Notes under the pieces: generated by a model
What the model was told of the DNA's origin: nothing
Database searches by the model: none
What the model saw: the letters and a program-made list of their open reading frames with translations, nothing else
From: Streptomyces sp. NBC_00377
Lineage (GTDB): Bacteria > Actinomycetota > Actinomycetes > Streptomycetales > Streptomycetaceae
Assembly (NCBI RefSeq): GCF_036075115.1
Contig: NZ_CP107958.1
Span: 6,262,001-6,326,000, forward strand
Reading direction: 5' to 3'
DNA length: 64,000 bases
In this document: piece after piece, positions 1 to 8,624 of the stretch
How positions within the stretch are numbered: position 1 is the first letter of the stretch
Layout of the letters: every line of letters starts with the position of its first letter
Program-made: the position numbers and the translations under genes

Positions 1-443
1 CCGCCGTGCGCGGGGACCAGCTGGACATCGAGACGACCCTGCGTCTCGCTCCCGGAGCGACCGCCCGGCTCGTGGTCCGGGAGACACCGGACGGCGTGGA
101 ACGCACGGTCGTGGAGGTGAGCCGGTCGCACGACGGAGCGAGCGGCACCCTCCGCCTGCACCGCGAGACCACCAGCCTCGACCCGACGGTCGACACCGAA
201 CCCCGGTACGGGCAGCTGCCGTTGGACCCCGACGGCCGGGTCGACCTGCGGGTCCTCGTCGACCACTCCGCACTGGAGATCTTCGCCAACGGGCGTGCCC
301 TGACCGCCCGCATCTACCCCACCCGCCCGGACGAGGCCGTCGGCGTCGGTATCGGTGCCGACGGCGACGTGGCCCTGGAGCGGTTCGACGCCTGGCAGAT
401 GGCGTCGGCCTTCACCGACGGACCCCGGCCGCTGTGGCCGTGA
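1..443 (+). CDS. GH32 fructan/sucrose hydrolase, C-terminal part (5' end outside window)
   Basis: The reading frame is open at the left edge and ends at a TGA at 441-443. About 146 residues are visible, all from the C-terminal beta-sandwich of glycoside hydrolase family 32: the run LVDHSALEIFANG followed by RIYPTRPDE is the characteristic end of levanases, inulinases and invertases, where it packs against the five-bladed propeller. The catalytic residues lie outside the window. It is followed on the same strand by a second GH32 gene 82 bp downstream, so both probably act on fructans or sucrose. The true start and any signal peptide cannot be seen. Confidence 0.88.
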   Translation, partial: AVRGDQLDIETTLRLAPGATARLVVRETPDGVERTVVEVSRSHDGASGTLRLHRETTSLDPTVDTEPRYGQLPLDPDGRVDLRVLVDHSALEIFANGRALTARIYPTRPDEAVGVGIGADGDVALERFDAWQMASAFTDGPRPLWP

Positions 444-525
444 CGGTCTTACACACGGCCACGGCCCGCGGGGTGGACGTCCCCCCGGGCCGTGGCCCAC
501 CCCCTGTTCTCCCTCAGGAGCCGCC

Positions 526-3500
526 ATGAGCGTGTCCCGCCGTTCCCTCCTGCTCGCCGGAGGAACCGCCGCCACCCTGCTGCCTCTCGGAACCATCCTC
601 CCCGCAGCACAGGCCGCCGCCCCGAGCGCCGCCGGAGCGACCCCCGCCGCCACCCCGATTCCCGACCCCATCCCCGTCACCGGCACCTGGACCCGCACCT
701 CCGACGGCGGCCAGAAGGCGACCGCCGACCGTCGCGGGCCCGCCCTCGCCCTGTCCGAGCAGCAACTCGCGACCAAGGGCACGTACGCGGCCCGCGTCAC
801 GCCCCAATCCTCCTCCTCCGTAGGCGCGTTGGTGATCCGGGCCGCCCTCGACGGCTCGACCGGATACGCGGTCGCCCTCGACCCCGGCCGCGCCCGCATA
901 CGGCTCTACGACCTGGCCGGCGGCGACACACTTGCCACCGCTCCGCTCCCGGGCGCGCAGGCCGAAAAGCCCTACGACCTCGAAGTGACGGTCGACGGAC
1001 CCGAGCTGACGGTGCGTGTCGACGGCAAGCGGCTCCTCCACACCGAGGACCACCGCCACGACAGCGGCTCGTTGGGCCTGCTCGCCCAGGGCGGCAAGGT
1101 CACCTTCGGCCCGCCCTCCCTCTCCTCGGTCACCACCAACCTCACCGGCTGGACCACGAGCGGCGGCACCTGGACGGCGAGTCCGCTGGGCTGGCGCGCG
1201 GCACCGACCCAGGGAGCCACCGCCCGCGCCATCACCACGACCAAGACGTACGACACCACGCTCCAGGCCGACCTGCTCCTGCACGACGCCTCCGCCATCG
1301 CCTCACTGCTGGTGCGCACCGACGCCACGGCCACGCACGGCTACGGCGTCCAAGTCGACGCGGACCAGGGCAGGCTGAGGCTCTACCGCATCGACGGCGA
1401 CGTCACCCTCGGCACCTGCGCGACCACCATCAAGGCCGACAAGGTCTACCGTCTGCGCGTCGAAGCCGAACACGACGAACTGCGCGTGCACTGGCAGACC
1501 GACTTCCTCTCTCCCGACGGCTACAGCCCCGTCATCACCGCCCAGGACTCCACCCACACGAAGGGCCGACTCGCCGTCACGGCTTCGGCCGGCGAGGTGT
1601 CCTTCGAGAACATCGCCGCAGCCGACCTCGCCACCGGCCTCCAGGGCTGGACGGCCCGCTCCGGCACCTGGACCCCCGACCTGCGCGGCATCCGTGGCGA
1701 GAACGGTCTGCGCACGGCCCCCTGCACCGACGGCGACCTGGTGGCGAGGGCCGACATCACACCCGGCGACCGCTCCTCCTCGGCCGGCCTCGTCCTGCGC
1801 GCGTCCGCGAACGGCTCCGGCGGCTACGAAGCCCGCCTGGAAGCCGGCCGTGACGCCGTCGTCCTGCTGGACCGCTCCTCCGGCACCCGCCTCGCATCCG
1901 CCTCCGGCCCGGTCCGGCGCATCGCGTCAGGCGGCACCTACCGCGTCGAGGCCCGCGCGACGGGCAGAACCATCGAGGTGTACGTGGACGGCGTACGGGC
2001 GCTGAAGACCCGCGTGTCCCGCACCAAGGGCGCCGCCTTCGGCACCGCGGCCGCGCACGGGACGTCGTACTTCCAGAACGTCGAAGTGCGCGGCACCGCC
2101 GACTACTTCACCGAGCCGTACCGCCCCACGTACCACTACTCCCAGCTCACCGGCCCCACCAGCGACCCCTGCGGCCTGCTGCACCACGACGGCGAGTACC
2201 ACCTCTTCCACCAGGACGAGGGCCGCTGGGCGCACGCGGTCAGCACCGACCTCGTCCACTGGCAGCCCCTGCCGAGCGCCCTGCCCTGGAACGCCTACGG
2301 CCACTGCTGGACCGGCTGCGCGGTCGTGGACGCCGACGACACCTCCGGTCTCTTCGACGGCGGCTCGGGCCTGATCGCGTACTACACCAGCTACCACCCG
2401 GACAAGCCGGGCGGAAACGCCAGCGTGCGCATCGCCTACAGCAAGGACAAGGGCCGCTCGTGGCAGTGGCACGGCGAATCGACCCCGGCCGTGCAGAACC
2501 CGGGAGGCCCCGACGCCGGCTGGACCTTCCGCGACCCGAAGGTCATCCGCGACGAGGCTCACGACCAGTGGCTGATGGTCGTCTCCGGCGGCGACCACAT
2601 CCGCTTCTTCACCTCCACCGACCTCCTCACCTGGACCCAGGTCAGCTCCTTCGGCTACGGCGACTGGGCCACACCCGGCGTCTGGGAGTGCCCCGACTTC
2701 TTCCCGCTCCCCGTCGACGGCGACAAGGACAAGGTGAAGTGGGTCCTCACCCTGAGCACCGGTGCCGTACGCGCCACGAACGGCTCAGCCGCCCAGTACT
2801 TCACGGGTGAGTGGAACGGCACCGGTTTCACTCCCGACCAGAAGGCCGGCTCGGTCCTGCGCGCCGACTCCGGCCGCGACTACTACGCCGCCATGTCCTT
2901 CTACGGCCTGCCCGACGACCGCCGCGTCTGGCTCGGCTGGATGAGCAACTGGGACTACCCCTTCAGCGGCCCGACCGGTGGCTGGAACGGCCAGCTGAGC
3001 ACCCCCCGCGAACTGACCCTCACGGACACCGCCGACGGCGTACGCCTGGCGCAGCGCCCGGTCCGGGAGCTGACGGCCCTGCGCACGTCCACCACGACCC
3101 GCAAGGACCTCGCCGTCGACCCCACCTCCGCGAACCCGCTCGCTGGAGTCCGGGGGATCGCCTACGAGATCGAGGCCGAGGTCACCCTCGGCACCGCGAC
3201 GGAGGTCGGCTTCCGGCTCCGGACCGACGACGACCAGCACACGGCAGTCGGATACGACGCCGAGGCGCAGGAGCTGTTCGTGGACCGCTCGGCATCGGGC
3301 CTGAGCGACTTCACGCAGTACTTCGCGGGCCGCACGACCGCGCCGATGAAGACGACCGGCGGCCGCGTGACCCTGCGCGTGTACGTCGACTCGTCCTCGG
3401 TCGAGGCATTCGGCGCGGACGGACAGGCCGTCGTGACCAGCCTGATCTTCCCCGGCCCGGACGCCGACGGCATGGCCTTCTACGCCAAGGGCGGCACCGC

Positions 3501-4095
3501 ACACATCGACTCGCTCAAGGTGCACAGGCTCGACAGCACCTGCCGCTTGGTGGATCGGGTGAAGCCGCTGGTGGCCGCCCCGACCGGCGGTGAATTCCGC
3601 TCGGACGTCGGCAAGCTGACGATCACCCCCGCCGGCCGCTGGTCGACGGAGAGCGCGGGCCGCGCCGGAAGCTTCGACAAGGACTCCAACGCGATCTCGG
3701 CCCGCACGGCGACGGACCTGGACCTCACCACCCTGGTCCGGCTCGGCGGCCCCGACCCGGACACCGGCGGCGCCCTCTCCCTCCTATGGCGCGCCTCCTC
3801 CGACGGCACCGACGCCTACTGCCTCAACATCGACCCCGACCTGCGAGTGATCCGCCTGGTCGCCAAGGCCGACGGCTACTTCGACGACGCCAAAGCCCTC
3901 GCCCGCGTCCCAGCCCTGGTCCGCCGCGGCACGACGTACCCCGTCCGCGTCCTCACCGAGGGCGACCGCATCCAGGTGTTCCTCAACGGCACCCGGATCA
4001 TCGACGTGACGGACACGACGTACACAAGCGGACACGTCGGCTTGAACGTGTTCGGGGGGAGGGCGGCGTACCAGGACACGTACGTGCGGGAGTAA
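526..4095 (+). CDS. Tat-exported multidomain GH32 (levanase/fructanase-like)
   Basis: About 1189 residues. The ATG at 526 is preceded by CAGGAG and starts a twin-arginine signal (SRRSLLLAGG), so the enzyme is probably exported folded. Residues of about 40-520 contain three successive jelly-roll domains of the LamG/DUF1080-like type (GTWT..., RLYDL..., VRVDGK patterns recur). The GH32 propeller follows at about 530-860: SDPCG stands where most members have NDPNG but keeps the nucleophile Asp, FRDP is near 668 and WECPD near 719 supplies the acid/base Glu. The GH32 C-terminal sandwich (VYVDSSSVEAFG) is near 950, and a fourth jelly-roll domain ends the protein. GH32 enzymes are usually 450-700 residues, so this is about twice normal. 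The likely role is extracellular breakdown of fructan; the extra domains probably bind polysaccharide (inference). Confidence 0.9.
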   Translation: MSVSRRSLLLAGGTAATLLPLGTILPAAQAAAPSAAGATPAATPIPDPIPVTGTWTRTSDGGQKATADRRGPALALSEQQLATKGTYAARVTPQSSSSVGALVIRAALDGSTGYAVALDPGRARIRLYDLAGGDTLATAPLPGAQAEKPYDLEVTVDGPELTVRVDGKRLLHTEDHRHDSGSLGLLAQGGKVTFGPPSLSSVTTNLTGWTTSGGTWTASPLGWRAAPTQGATARAITTTKTYDTTLQADLLLHDASAIASLLVRTDATATHGYGVQVDADQGRLRLYRIDGDVTLGTCATTIKADKVYRLRVEAEHDELRVHWQTDFLSPDGYSPVITAQDSTHTKGRLAVTASAGEVSFENIAAADLATGLQGWTARSGTWTPDLRGIRGENGLRTAPCTDGDLVARADITPGDRSSSAGLVLRASANGSGGYEARLEAGRDAVVLLDRSSGTRLASASGPVRRIASGGTYRVEARATGRTIEVYVDGVRALKTRVSRTKGAAFGTAAAHGTSYFQNVEVRGTADYFTEPYRPTYHYSQLTGPTSDPCGLLHHDGEYHLFHQDEGRWAHAVSTDLVHWQPLPSALPWNAYGHCWTGCAVVDADDTSGLFDGGSGLIAYYTSYHPDKPGGNASVRIAYSKDKGRSWQWHGESTPAVQNPGGPDAGWTFRDPKVIRDEAHDQWLMVVSGGDHIRFFTSTDLLTWTQVSSFGYGDWATPGVWECPDFFPLPVDGDKDKVKWVLTLSTGAVRATNGSAAQYFTGEWNGTGFTPDQKAGSVLRADSGRDYYAAMSFYGLPDDRRVWLGWMSNWDYPFSGPTGGWNGQLSTPRELTLTDTADGVRLAQRPVRELTALRTSTTTRKDLAVDPTSANPLAGVRGIAYEIEAEVTLGTATEVGFRLRTDDDQHTAVGYDAEAQELFVDRSASGLSDFTQYFAGRTTAPMKTTGGRVTLRVYVDSSSVEAFGADGQAVVTSLIFPGPDADGMAFYAKGGTAHIDSLKVHRLDSTCRLVDRVKPLVAAPTGGEFRSDVGKLTITPAGRWSTESAGRAGSFDKDSNAISARTATDLDLTTLVRLGGPDPDTGGALSLLWRASSDGTDAYCLNIDPDLRVIRLVAKADGYFDDAKALARVPALVRRGTTYPVRVLTEGDRIQVFLNGTRIIDVTDTTYTSGHVGLNVFGGRAAYQDTYVRE

Positions 4096-4160
4096 CCTGT
4101 GTGACCTGCAAAAACGTCATGAACGGACACTGATCGGCCAGGACCGCCAAGATCCTCAAA

Positions 4161-4206
4161 GGACTCACATCCGTCGGCCGTGGGTTCGAGTCCCACCCGC
4201 CCCACC
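4161..4206 (+). other. tRNA-Met 3'-half fragment (candidate attachment-site remnant)
   Basis: The 46 bp hold a complete T-arm (GTGGG, loop TTCGAGT, CCCAC), a 3' acceptor strand CCGCCCC and ACC. The part before it, GGACTC..ATCCGTCGGCC, resembles from memory the anticodon arm and variable loop of actinobacterial elongator tRNA-Met, but the CATAA anticodon loop is altered. No 5' half (GGGGCGG acceptor, D-arm) lies upstream, so this is not a working tRNA. A 3' tRNA piece is what integrative elements leave at their junctions. The 16-bp near-repeats at 4102-4117 and 4219-4234 (14 of 16 identical) flank it. Confidence 0.7.
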
Positions 4207-4309
4207 TGTGCAGGCTTCTGACCTGCGGAAACGTGCATCTATGGGTGTCGGATCGTCAACTTTGCCTGAACGGACTGAAATCCGCTGCTCGCGACTTCGG
4301 AGCTGGGCG

Positions 4310-4820
4310 AGCCGGGTGATGGCCGCGCGGTAGGCGGTTGGGTCGGGGAGGACGGCGGGGCGGACGTTGAGGTCGACCGCGACCGCGTGCCCAGGGGCGT
4401 CGTGCACTCGGCGGCACGTCTCGACGACCCGGGTCGCCCCCGGCTCGACCACCCCTGCCAGCGAACCGGTGTGCAGCAGAGTCACGTCAGGGCCGAGGGC
4501 GAGGTCCTCGGGGTCCCAGCGGCCAGGAAGTCGTACGTGGCCGCCCCTGTGGCGGTGTCCACGTAGGCGAGGGCGACTGTGGTGCGGCGGGAGGCGCTGG
4601 GCAGGCGGTGGACCGGCACACCGGTGGTGGCGAGATGGGCGCCGATCAGGGCGCCGGGGGCGTCGTCGCCCCAGCAGCTCATCGAGGTCGCCGTCCTGCC
4701 CAGGCGGTGGAGGCCGACGGCAACGTTGGCCGGGCTTCCGCCGGGGTGCGGTGTGAGGTGGTCGGCGCCGGTGCGCCAGACCAAGTCGACGAGTACCTCA
4801 CCTGTCACGGCGATGGTCAA
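4310..4820 (-). pseudogene. Broken PfkB-family (fructo)kinase
   Basis: The N-terminal part of a ribokinase/PfkB sugar kinase reads from a TTG at 4820 preceded by AAAGGA: ITIAVTGEVLVDL-type start, then PGGSPANVAVGLHRLG, the classic PfkB signature 1. The frame is lost near 4530 and resumes one frame over as WDPEDLALGPD and TLLHTGSLAG, then DLNVRP. Homology stops abruptly at ITRLAQL near 4310, just before the conserved Asp/ATP half and the GAGD catalytic motif. The product would be both frameshifted and truncated, so it cannot be an active kinase. The lost end points towards the tRNA-Met fragment about 100 bp away. In its locus it would have phosphorylated fructose released by the GH32 enzymes. 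Confidence 0.82.
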
Positions 4821-4916
4821 GGCGGATGTCCTTTCTGATGGCTGCGGATCGTGCAAAGGGGGAGGGCGCGCCAGTAGCGGGGAGTTTGTTGACTGACGCG
4901 CCCGGTCTGTGTCCCG

Positions 4917-6545
4917 TCAGTCCTGCTGGAGCCAGACGGCGGTGTCCGCCGGCAGCAGGCCGCTGTCGAGCGGGCCAGACGCCAGCAGCACTGTGCAGGC
5001 TTCGGGAAGGGGGAGGGGCTGTTCGCTGAGGTTGACCGCGCAGGACACGCCGTCGCCTCGTTCGAAGAGCAGGGTGCCGTCCGGGCTGTCGAGCCAGCGG
5101 AAGTCCTCGCCCCGCAGGCCTGGGTGGGTGCGGCGCAGGCGCAGGGCGGAGCGGTAGAGCTGGAGCATGGAGGTGCGGTCGGCCTGGTTGGCCTCGGCGG
5201 TGTAGGACTTCCAGTTTTCGGGCTGGGGGAGCCAGGGGGCGGCTTCGGCGGTGCTGAAGCCGAAGGGTGGGGTGTCGCCGGTCCAGGGGAGGGGGACGCG
5301 GCAGCCGTCGCGGCCTCGGACGGTGTGGCCGGAGCGTTCCCAGGTGGGGTCCTGGAGCGCCGACTCGGGGAGGTCTTCGACCTCGTAGAGGCCGAGTTCC
5401 TCGCCCTGGTAGATGTACGCGCTGCCGGGCAGGGCCAGCATGAGCAGGGCGGCTGCGCGGGCGCGGCGGGTACCGAGGGCCAGGTCGGAGGGGTGGTGCC
5501 GGTCGCGCAGCGGGGTCGTCACGCCGGTGTGGGCGCGGCCGTAGCGGGTGACGTGGCGTGTCTCGTCGTGGTTGGAGAGGACCCAGGTGGCGGGGGCACC
5601 GACCTTCGCCAGATCGGTGATCGTGCGGTCGATCACCTCCCTCAACTTGTCGGCCTCCAAGGCGCACTTGAGGAAGTCGAAGTTGAAGGCGGTGTGGAGT
5701 TCGTCGGGGCGCAGGTAGTGGGCGAGGCGGCCGGGGCGGACGTGGGCCTCGGCGACGAAGACGAGGGGGTCGGGGTAGCCGTCGGCGACGGCGCGCCAGC
5801 TGCGGAAGATGTCGTGGACGCCGTCGCGGTCCCAGTGCGGGTGGTTCTCCTGGTCCTCGCCTGCGATGACGGAGAACTCCGTCAGGCCGAGGTCCGGGAG
5901 GGCCGGGTCCTTGACCATGCCGTGGGCGACGTCGATGCGGAAGCCGTCCACGCCCAGGTCGAACCAGAAGCGCAGGATGGACTCGAACTCGGCTCGGACC
6001 TCGGGGTTGTCCCAGTTGAGGTCGGGTTGTTCGGGGGCGAAGAGGTGGAGGTACCACTGTCCGTCCGGCGTGCGGGTCCAGGTGGGGCCGCCGAAGGCCG
6101 CGTGCCAGTCGTTGGGGGGCTCGCTGCCGTTCTCCCCTCTCCCGTCACGGAAGATGAACCGGTCTCGTTCCGGGGAGCCGGGCGCTGCCGCCAACGCCTT
6201 CTGGAACCAGGCGTGTTGGTCGGAGGTGTGGTTGGGGACGATGTCCAGGATGACGCGCAGGCCCAGCTCGTGGGCTTCGGTGATCAGCTTCCGGGCTTCG
6301 TCGAGGGTGCCGTACGTGGGGTGGATGTCGCGGAAGTTTGAGACGTCGTAGCCGCCGTCGGCCAGCGGGGACGGATACCAGGGGTTGATCCAGATCGCGT
6401 CGGCACCGAGGTAGGCCAGGTATTGCAGGCGGGAGCGGAGGCCGGCGATGTCGCCGGTTCCGTCACCGTCGCCGTCGGCGAAGCTGCGTATGTACACCTG
6501 GTAGATCACGGCGGAGCGCCACCAGGGGTCGTGTGCTGTGCTCAC
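4917..6545 (-). CDS. GH13 alpha-glucosidase / sucrose hydrolase-like
   Basis: 542 residues from a GTG at 6545 with AGGAA upstream; an ATG 33 bp earlier has no ribosome binding site. This is a GH13 (alpha-amylase family) exo-glucosidase of the oligo-1,6-glucosidase type. The regions appear in order: DIVPNH near 102-107, GFRIDVAHG with the nucleophile Asp near 205, FVAEAHV with the acid/base Glu near 266, and SNHDE with the third carboxylate near 327. There is no signal peptide, so it acts in the cytoplasm on imported di- or oligosaccharide. It lies directly downstream of an ABC sugar importer on the same strand (75 bp gap), which makes it the likely first catabolic enzyme of that operon. The exact substrate (maltose, sucrose, isomaltose) cannot be read from the sequence. 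Confidence 0.9.
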   Translation of the reverse strand: MSTAHDPWWRSAVIYQVYIRSFADGDGDGTGDIAGLRSRLQYLAYLGADAIWINPWYPSPLADGGYDVSNFRDIHPTYGTLDEARKLITEAHELGLRVILDIVPNHTSDQHAWFQKALAAAPGSPERDRFIFRDGRGENGSEPPNDWHAAFGGPTWTRTPDGQWYLHLFAPEQPDLNWDNPEVRAEFESILRFWFDLGVDGFRIDVAHGMVKDPALPDLGLTEFSVIAGEDQENHPHWDRDGVHDIFRSWRAVADGYPDPLVFVAEAHVRPGRLAHYLRPDELHTAFNFDFLKCALEADKLREVIDRTITDLAKVGAPATWVLSNHDETRHVTRYGRAHTGVTTPLRDRHHPSDLALGTRRARAAALLMLALPGSAYIYQGEELGLYEVEDLPESALQDPTWERSGHTVRGRDGCRVPLPWTGDTPPFGFSTAEAAPWLPQPENWKSYTAEANQADRTSMLQLYRSALRLRRTHPGLRGEDFRWLDSPDGTLLFERGDGVSCAVNLSEQPLPLPEACTVLLASGPLDSGLLPADTAVWLQQD

Positions 6546-6620
6546 GTTGCCGGGTTCCTGACTGTGTTCGGTGTGCATGTGGGGGTTGGTGGGGTGCGTC
6601 GAGTCCCGGCGCGGCTCGTG

Positions 6621-7541
6621 TCAGCCTTTGACGGCTCCGCTGGTGAGGCCGCGGACGAAGTACCGCTGCAAGGTCAGGAAGACCAGGATGGGGACGAGTA
6701 TGGAGAACAGGCCGCCTGCCGTGACGAGTTCCCAGCCGGCGCCCTGCTGTCCCAGCAGGCTGTTGGTCGCGACGGTGATGGGCTGCTTGTCGCCGGGGCC
6801 CACGAAGATGAGGGCGACCAGGAGGTCGTTCCAGACCCAGAGGAACTGGAAGATCGCGAAGGAGGCCAGTGCGGGGGTCGACATTGGCAGGATCAGTCGG
6901 TAGAAGGTTTGGAAGTGGCTGGCGCCGTCGATCTTGGCGGACTCGATGACGTCCTTGGGCAGGGTCGCCATGTAGCTGCGCAGGATGTAGACGGCCATCG
7001 ACATGCCGAAGCCGATGTGCGCGAGCCAGGCGGCCGGGAAGGTGCCGTTGAGGTGCGCGGAGGCGTAGAGCTTGATGATCGGGACGAACGCGACGTAGTT
7101 CGGTACGACGAGCAGGCTCACGATGATGATGAAGAGGGTGTCGCGGCCTTTGAACGTCATGAAGGTGAAGGCGTAGGCGGCGAAGGCGGCGATGAGGATC
7201 GGCAGGAAGACTGCCGGGAGCGTGATGGCCACGCTGTTGAGGAAGGCCGAGCCGAGATCCGCCTGCTCGATGGCCTTGGAGTAGTTGCCGGTGGTCAGGT
7301 CGGTCAGTCCGCCGGGGTGGGCGAACAGCGTCCACCAGCCGCTGGAATTGGCGTCGTCGACGCTGCGGAAGGACGTGATGACCACCCCGAGGGTGGGCAC
7401 GATCCACAGGGCGCAGACGAACAGCGCGCTCAGCCGTACCGGGAGCCGGCCGCGCGTCGTGCTGCGCCTGCCGCTCTCTGCGGGGGCGGCCTGGGTGCGG
7501 TTGCGGTGCTGTGCCGTCGAGGCGGTCTTCTGGATGGTCAT
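6621..7541 (-). CDS. ABC sugar transporter permease, MalG type
   Basis: 306 residues. The ATG at 7541 overlaps the stop of the upstream permease gene by 4 bp (ATGA), which sets the start and implies translational coupling. Six membrane segments are visible. The cytoplasmic EAA loop, which docks the ATPase, is the stretch LPKDVIESAKIDGASHFQTF. It pairs with the permease encoded upstream and the lipoprotein binding protein. No ATPase gene is nearby; in Streptomyces such CUT1 importers are normally served by the shared MsiK ATPase (established for several such systems), so its absence is expected. Confidence 0.92.
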   Translation of the reverse strand: MTIQKTASTAQHRNRTQAAPAESGRRSTTRGRLPVRLSALFVCALWIVPTLGVVITSFRSVDDANSSGWWTLFAHPGGLTDLTTGNYSKAIEQADLGSAFLNSVAITLPAVFLPILIAAFAAYAFTFMTFKGRDTLFIIIVSLLVVPNYVAFVPIIKLYASAHLNGTFPAAWLAHIGFGMSMAVYILRSYMATLPKDVIESAKIDGASHFQTFYRLILPMSTPALASFAIFQFLWVWNDLLVALIFVGPGDKQPITVATNSLLGQQGAGWELVTAGGLFSILVPILVFLTLQRYFVRGLTSGAVKG

Positions 7542-8527
7542 GCCGACTCCTCCGCCCTGAAGTGGCGAATCTGGTAGATCATGATCGGCACGATGGCGAT
7601 GAGCAGCATGACGACGATCGCTGACGCGTGGCCATAGTCGTAGTTCGTGTACAGCTGGTTGAAGAACTCCAGGCCGACGACATTGGTGTTGAAGGACCCG
7701 TTGGTCATCACGTAGATCACGTCGAAGATCTTCATGACGGTGATGAGGACGGTGACGAAGACCGTGATGAGCGTTCCCCGGATCTGCGGGATGATGATCC
7801 GCCAGAAGATCCGCATCTCGCCCGCGCCGTCCAGGCGGGCCGCCTCGAGGGTGTCCGCGGGGACGCCCTTGATGGCCGCGGACAGCAGCACCATGGAGAA
7901 GCCGGCCTGGCCCCACAGCAGCATGACCATGAGCAGCATGCTGTTGGAGTGCAGGGTGCTTTGCTGGAGCCAGGGGACAGGGTCGTGGCCGAAGGCGGTG
8001 ACGACGCCGTTGAGCAGGCCGGTCTGCGGGGTGCCGGCCGGTTGGGTGGCGTACATGAAGCGCCATACCGTGGCGGAGCCCACGGCGCTGATGGCCATGG
8101 GCATGAAGATGATGGTCTTGGCCGCCTTCTCGGCGTTGGGCGACAGGCGGTCGGCGAGCGCGGCGACGAGTAGGCCCACCACGATGCAGGCGGCGGGGAC
8201 GATGGCGATCCACAGCAGCGAGTTGAGCAGGGTCTGCCGGAAGGCCGGTGTTCCGAGGAGCTCGCTGAAGTTGTCCAGTCCGACGAAGCCCGAGCCGTCG
8301 CTGTTCTTGAAGCTGTCGACGATGGTGACGATGGTCGGGTAGACCAGGTAGACCCCGATCGCCGCGATGGCCGGCGCGATGTAGAGATAGGGCTTGATCC
8401 GGGTTTCCCAGCGGCCCGGCAGGGCTTCGGCGAGCTTGTTGAGCACCCAGTAGACGGCCAGGGCGGCGGTAACACCCGCCAGCACCGTGAGCACCGTCGA
8501 GAGTACTTGGCTGACCACTGCGGTCAC
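7538..8527 (-). CDS. ABC sugar transporter permease, MalF type
   Basis: 329 residues with an N-terminal hydrophobic stretch followed by a MalF-like core. Segments such as PYLYIAPAIAAIGVYLVYP and the EAA loop VPADTLEAARLDGAGEM identify the CUT1 permease family. It forms the importer channel together with the downstream MalG-type subunit, with which it overlaps by 4 bp. It is separated from the upstream binding-protein gene by 97 bp holding a strong stem-loop, a common way of keeping the binding protein in excess over the membrane subunits. Confidence 0.92.
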   Translation of the reverse strand: MTAVVSQVLSTVLTVLAGVTAALAVYWVLNKLAEALPGRWETRIKPYLYIAPAIAAIGVYLVYPTIVTIVDSFKNSDGSGFVGLDNFSELLGTPAFRQTLLNSLLWIAIVPAACIVVGLLVAALADRLSPNAEKAAKTIIFMPMAISAVGSATVWRFMYATQPAGTPQTGLLNGVVTAFGHDPVPWLQQSTLHSNSMLLMVMLLWGQAGFSMVLLSAAIKGVPADTLEAARLDGAGEMRIFWRIIIPQIRGTLITVFVTVLITVMKIFDVIYVMTNGSFNTNVVGLEFFNQLYTNYDYGHASAIVVMLLIAIVPIMIYQIRHFRAEESA

Positions 8528-8564
8528 CTTCCTCGAACGCTAGTTGGTGTCGGGTCTGTTCGGC

Positions 8565-8613
8565 GGCTGCCGAGGGCGGACGGGGGCGCTGCGGTCGCCC
8601 GTCCTCGGCAGCC
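8565..8613. promoter_or_regulatory. Stem-loop between binding-protein and permease genes
   Basis: A perfect 11-bp outer stem (GGCTGCCGAGG with CCTCGGCAGCC, 8565-8575 and 8603-8613) encloses a second inner pairing, GACGGG with CCCGTC. It lies in the transcript between the binding-protein stop and the permease start. In malE-malF-type operons such hairpins attenuate transcription or stabilise the upstream mRNA. There is no U-run, so partial attenuation or 3'-end protection is more likely than full termination (inference). Confidence 0.7.
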
Positions 8614-8624
8614 CTGCCGCGCGG

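Noticed and set aside
4150..4210. Functional tRNA gene
   Set aside because: Only the 3' half is present; there is no 5' acceptor strand, D-arm or intact anticodon loop.
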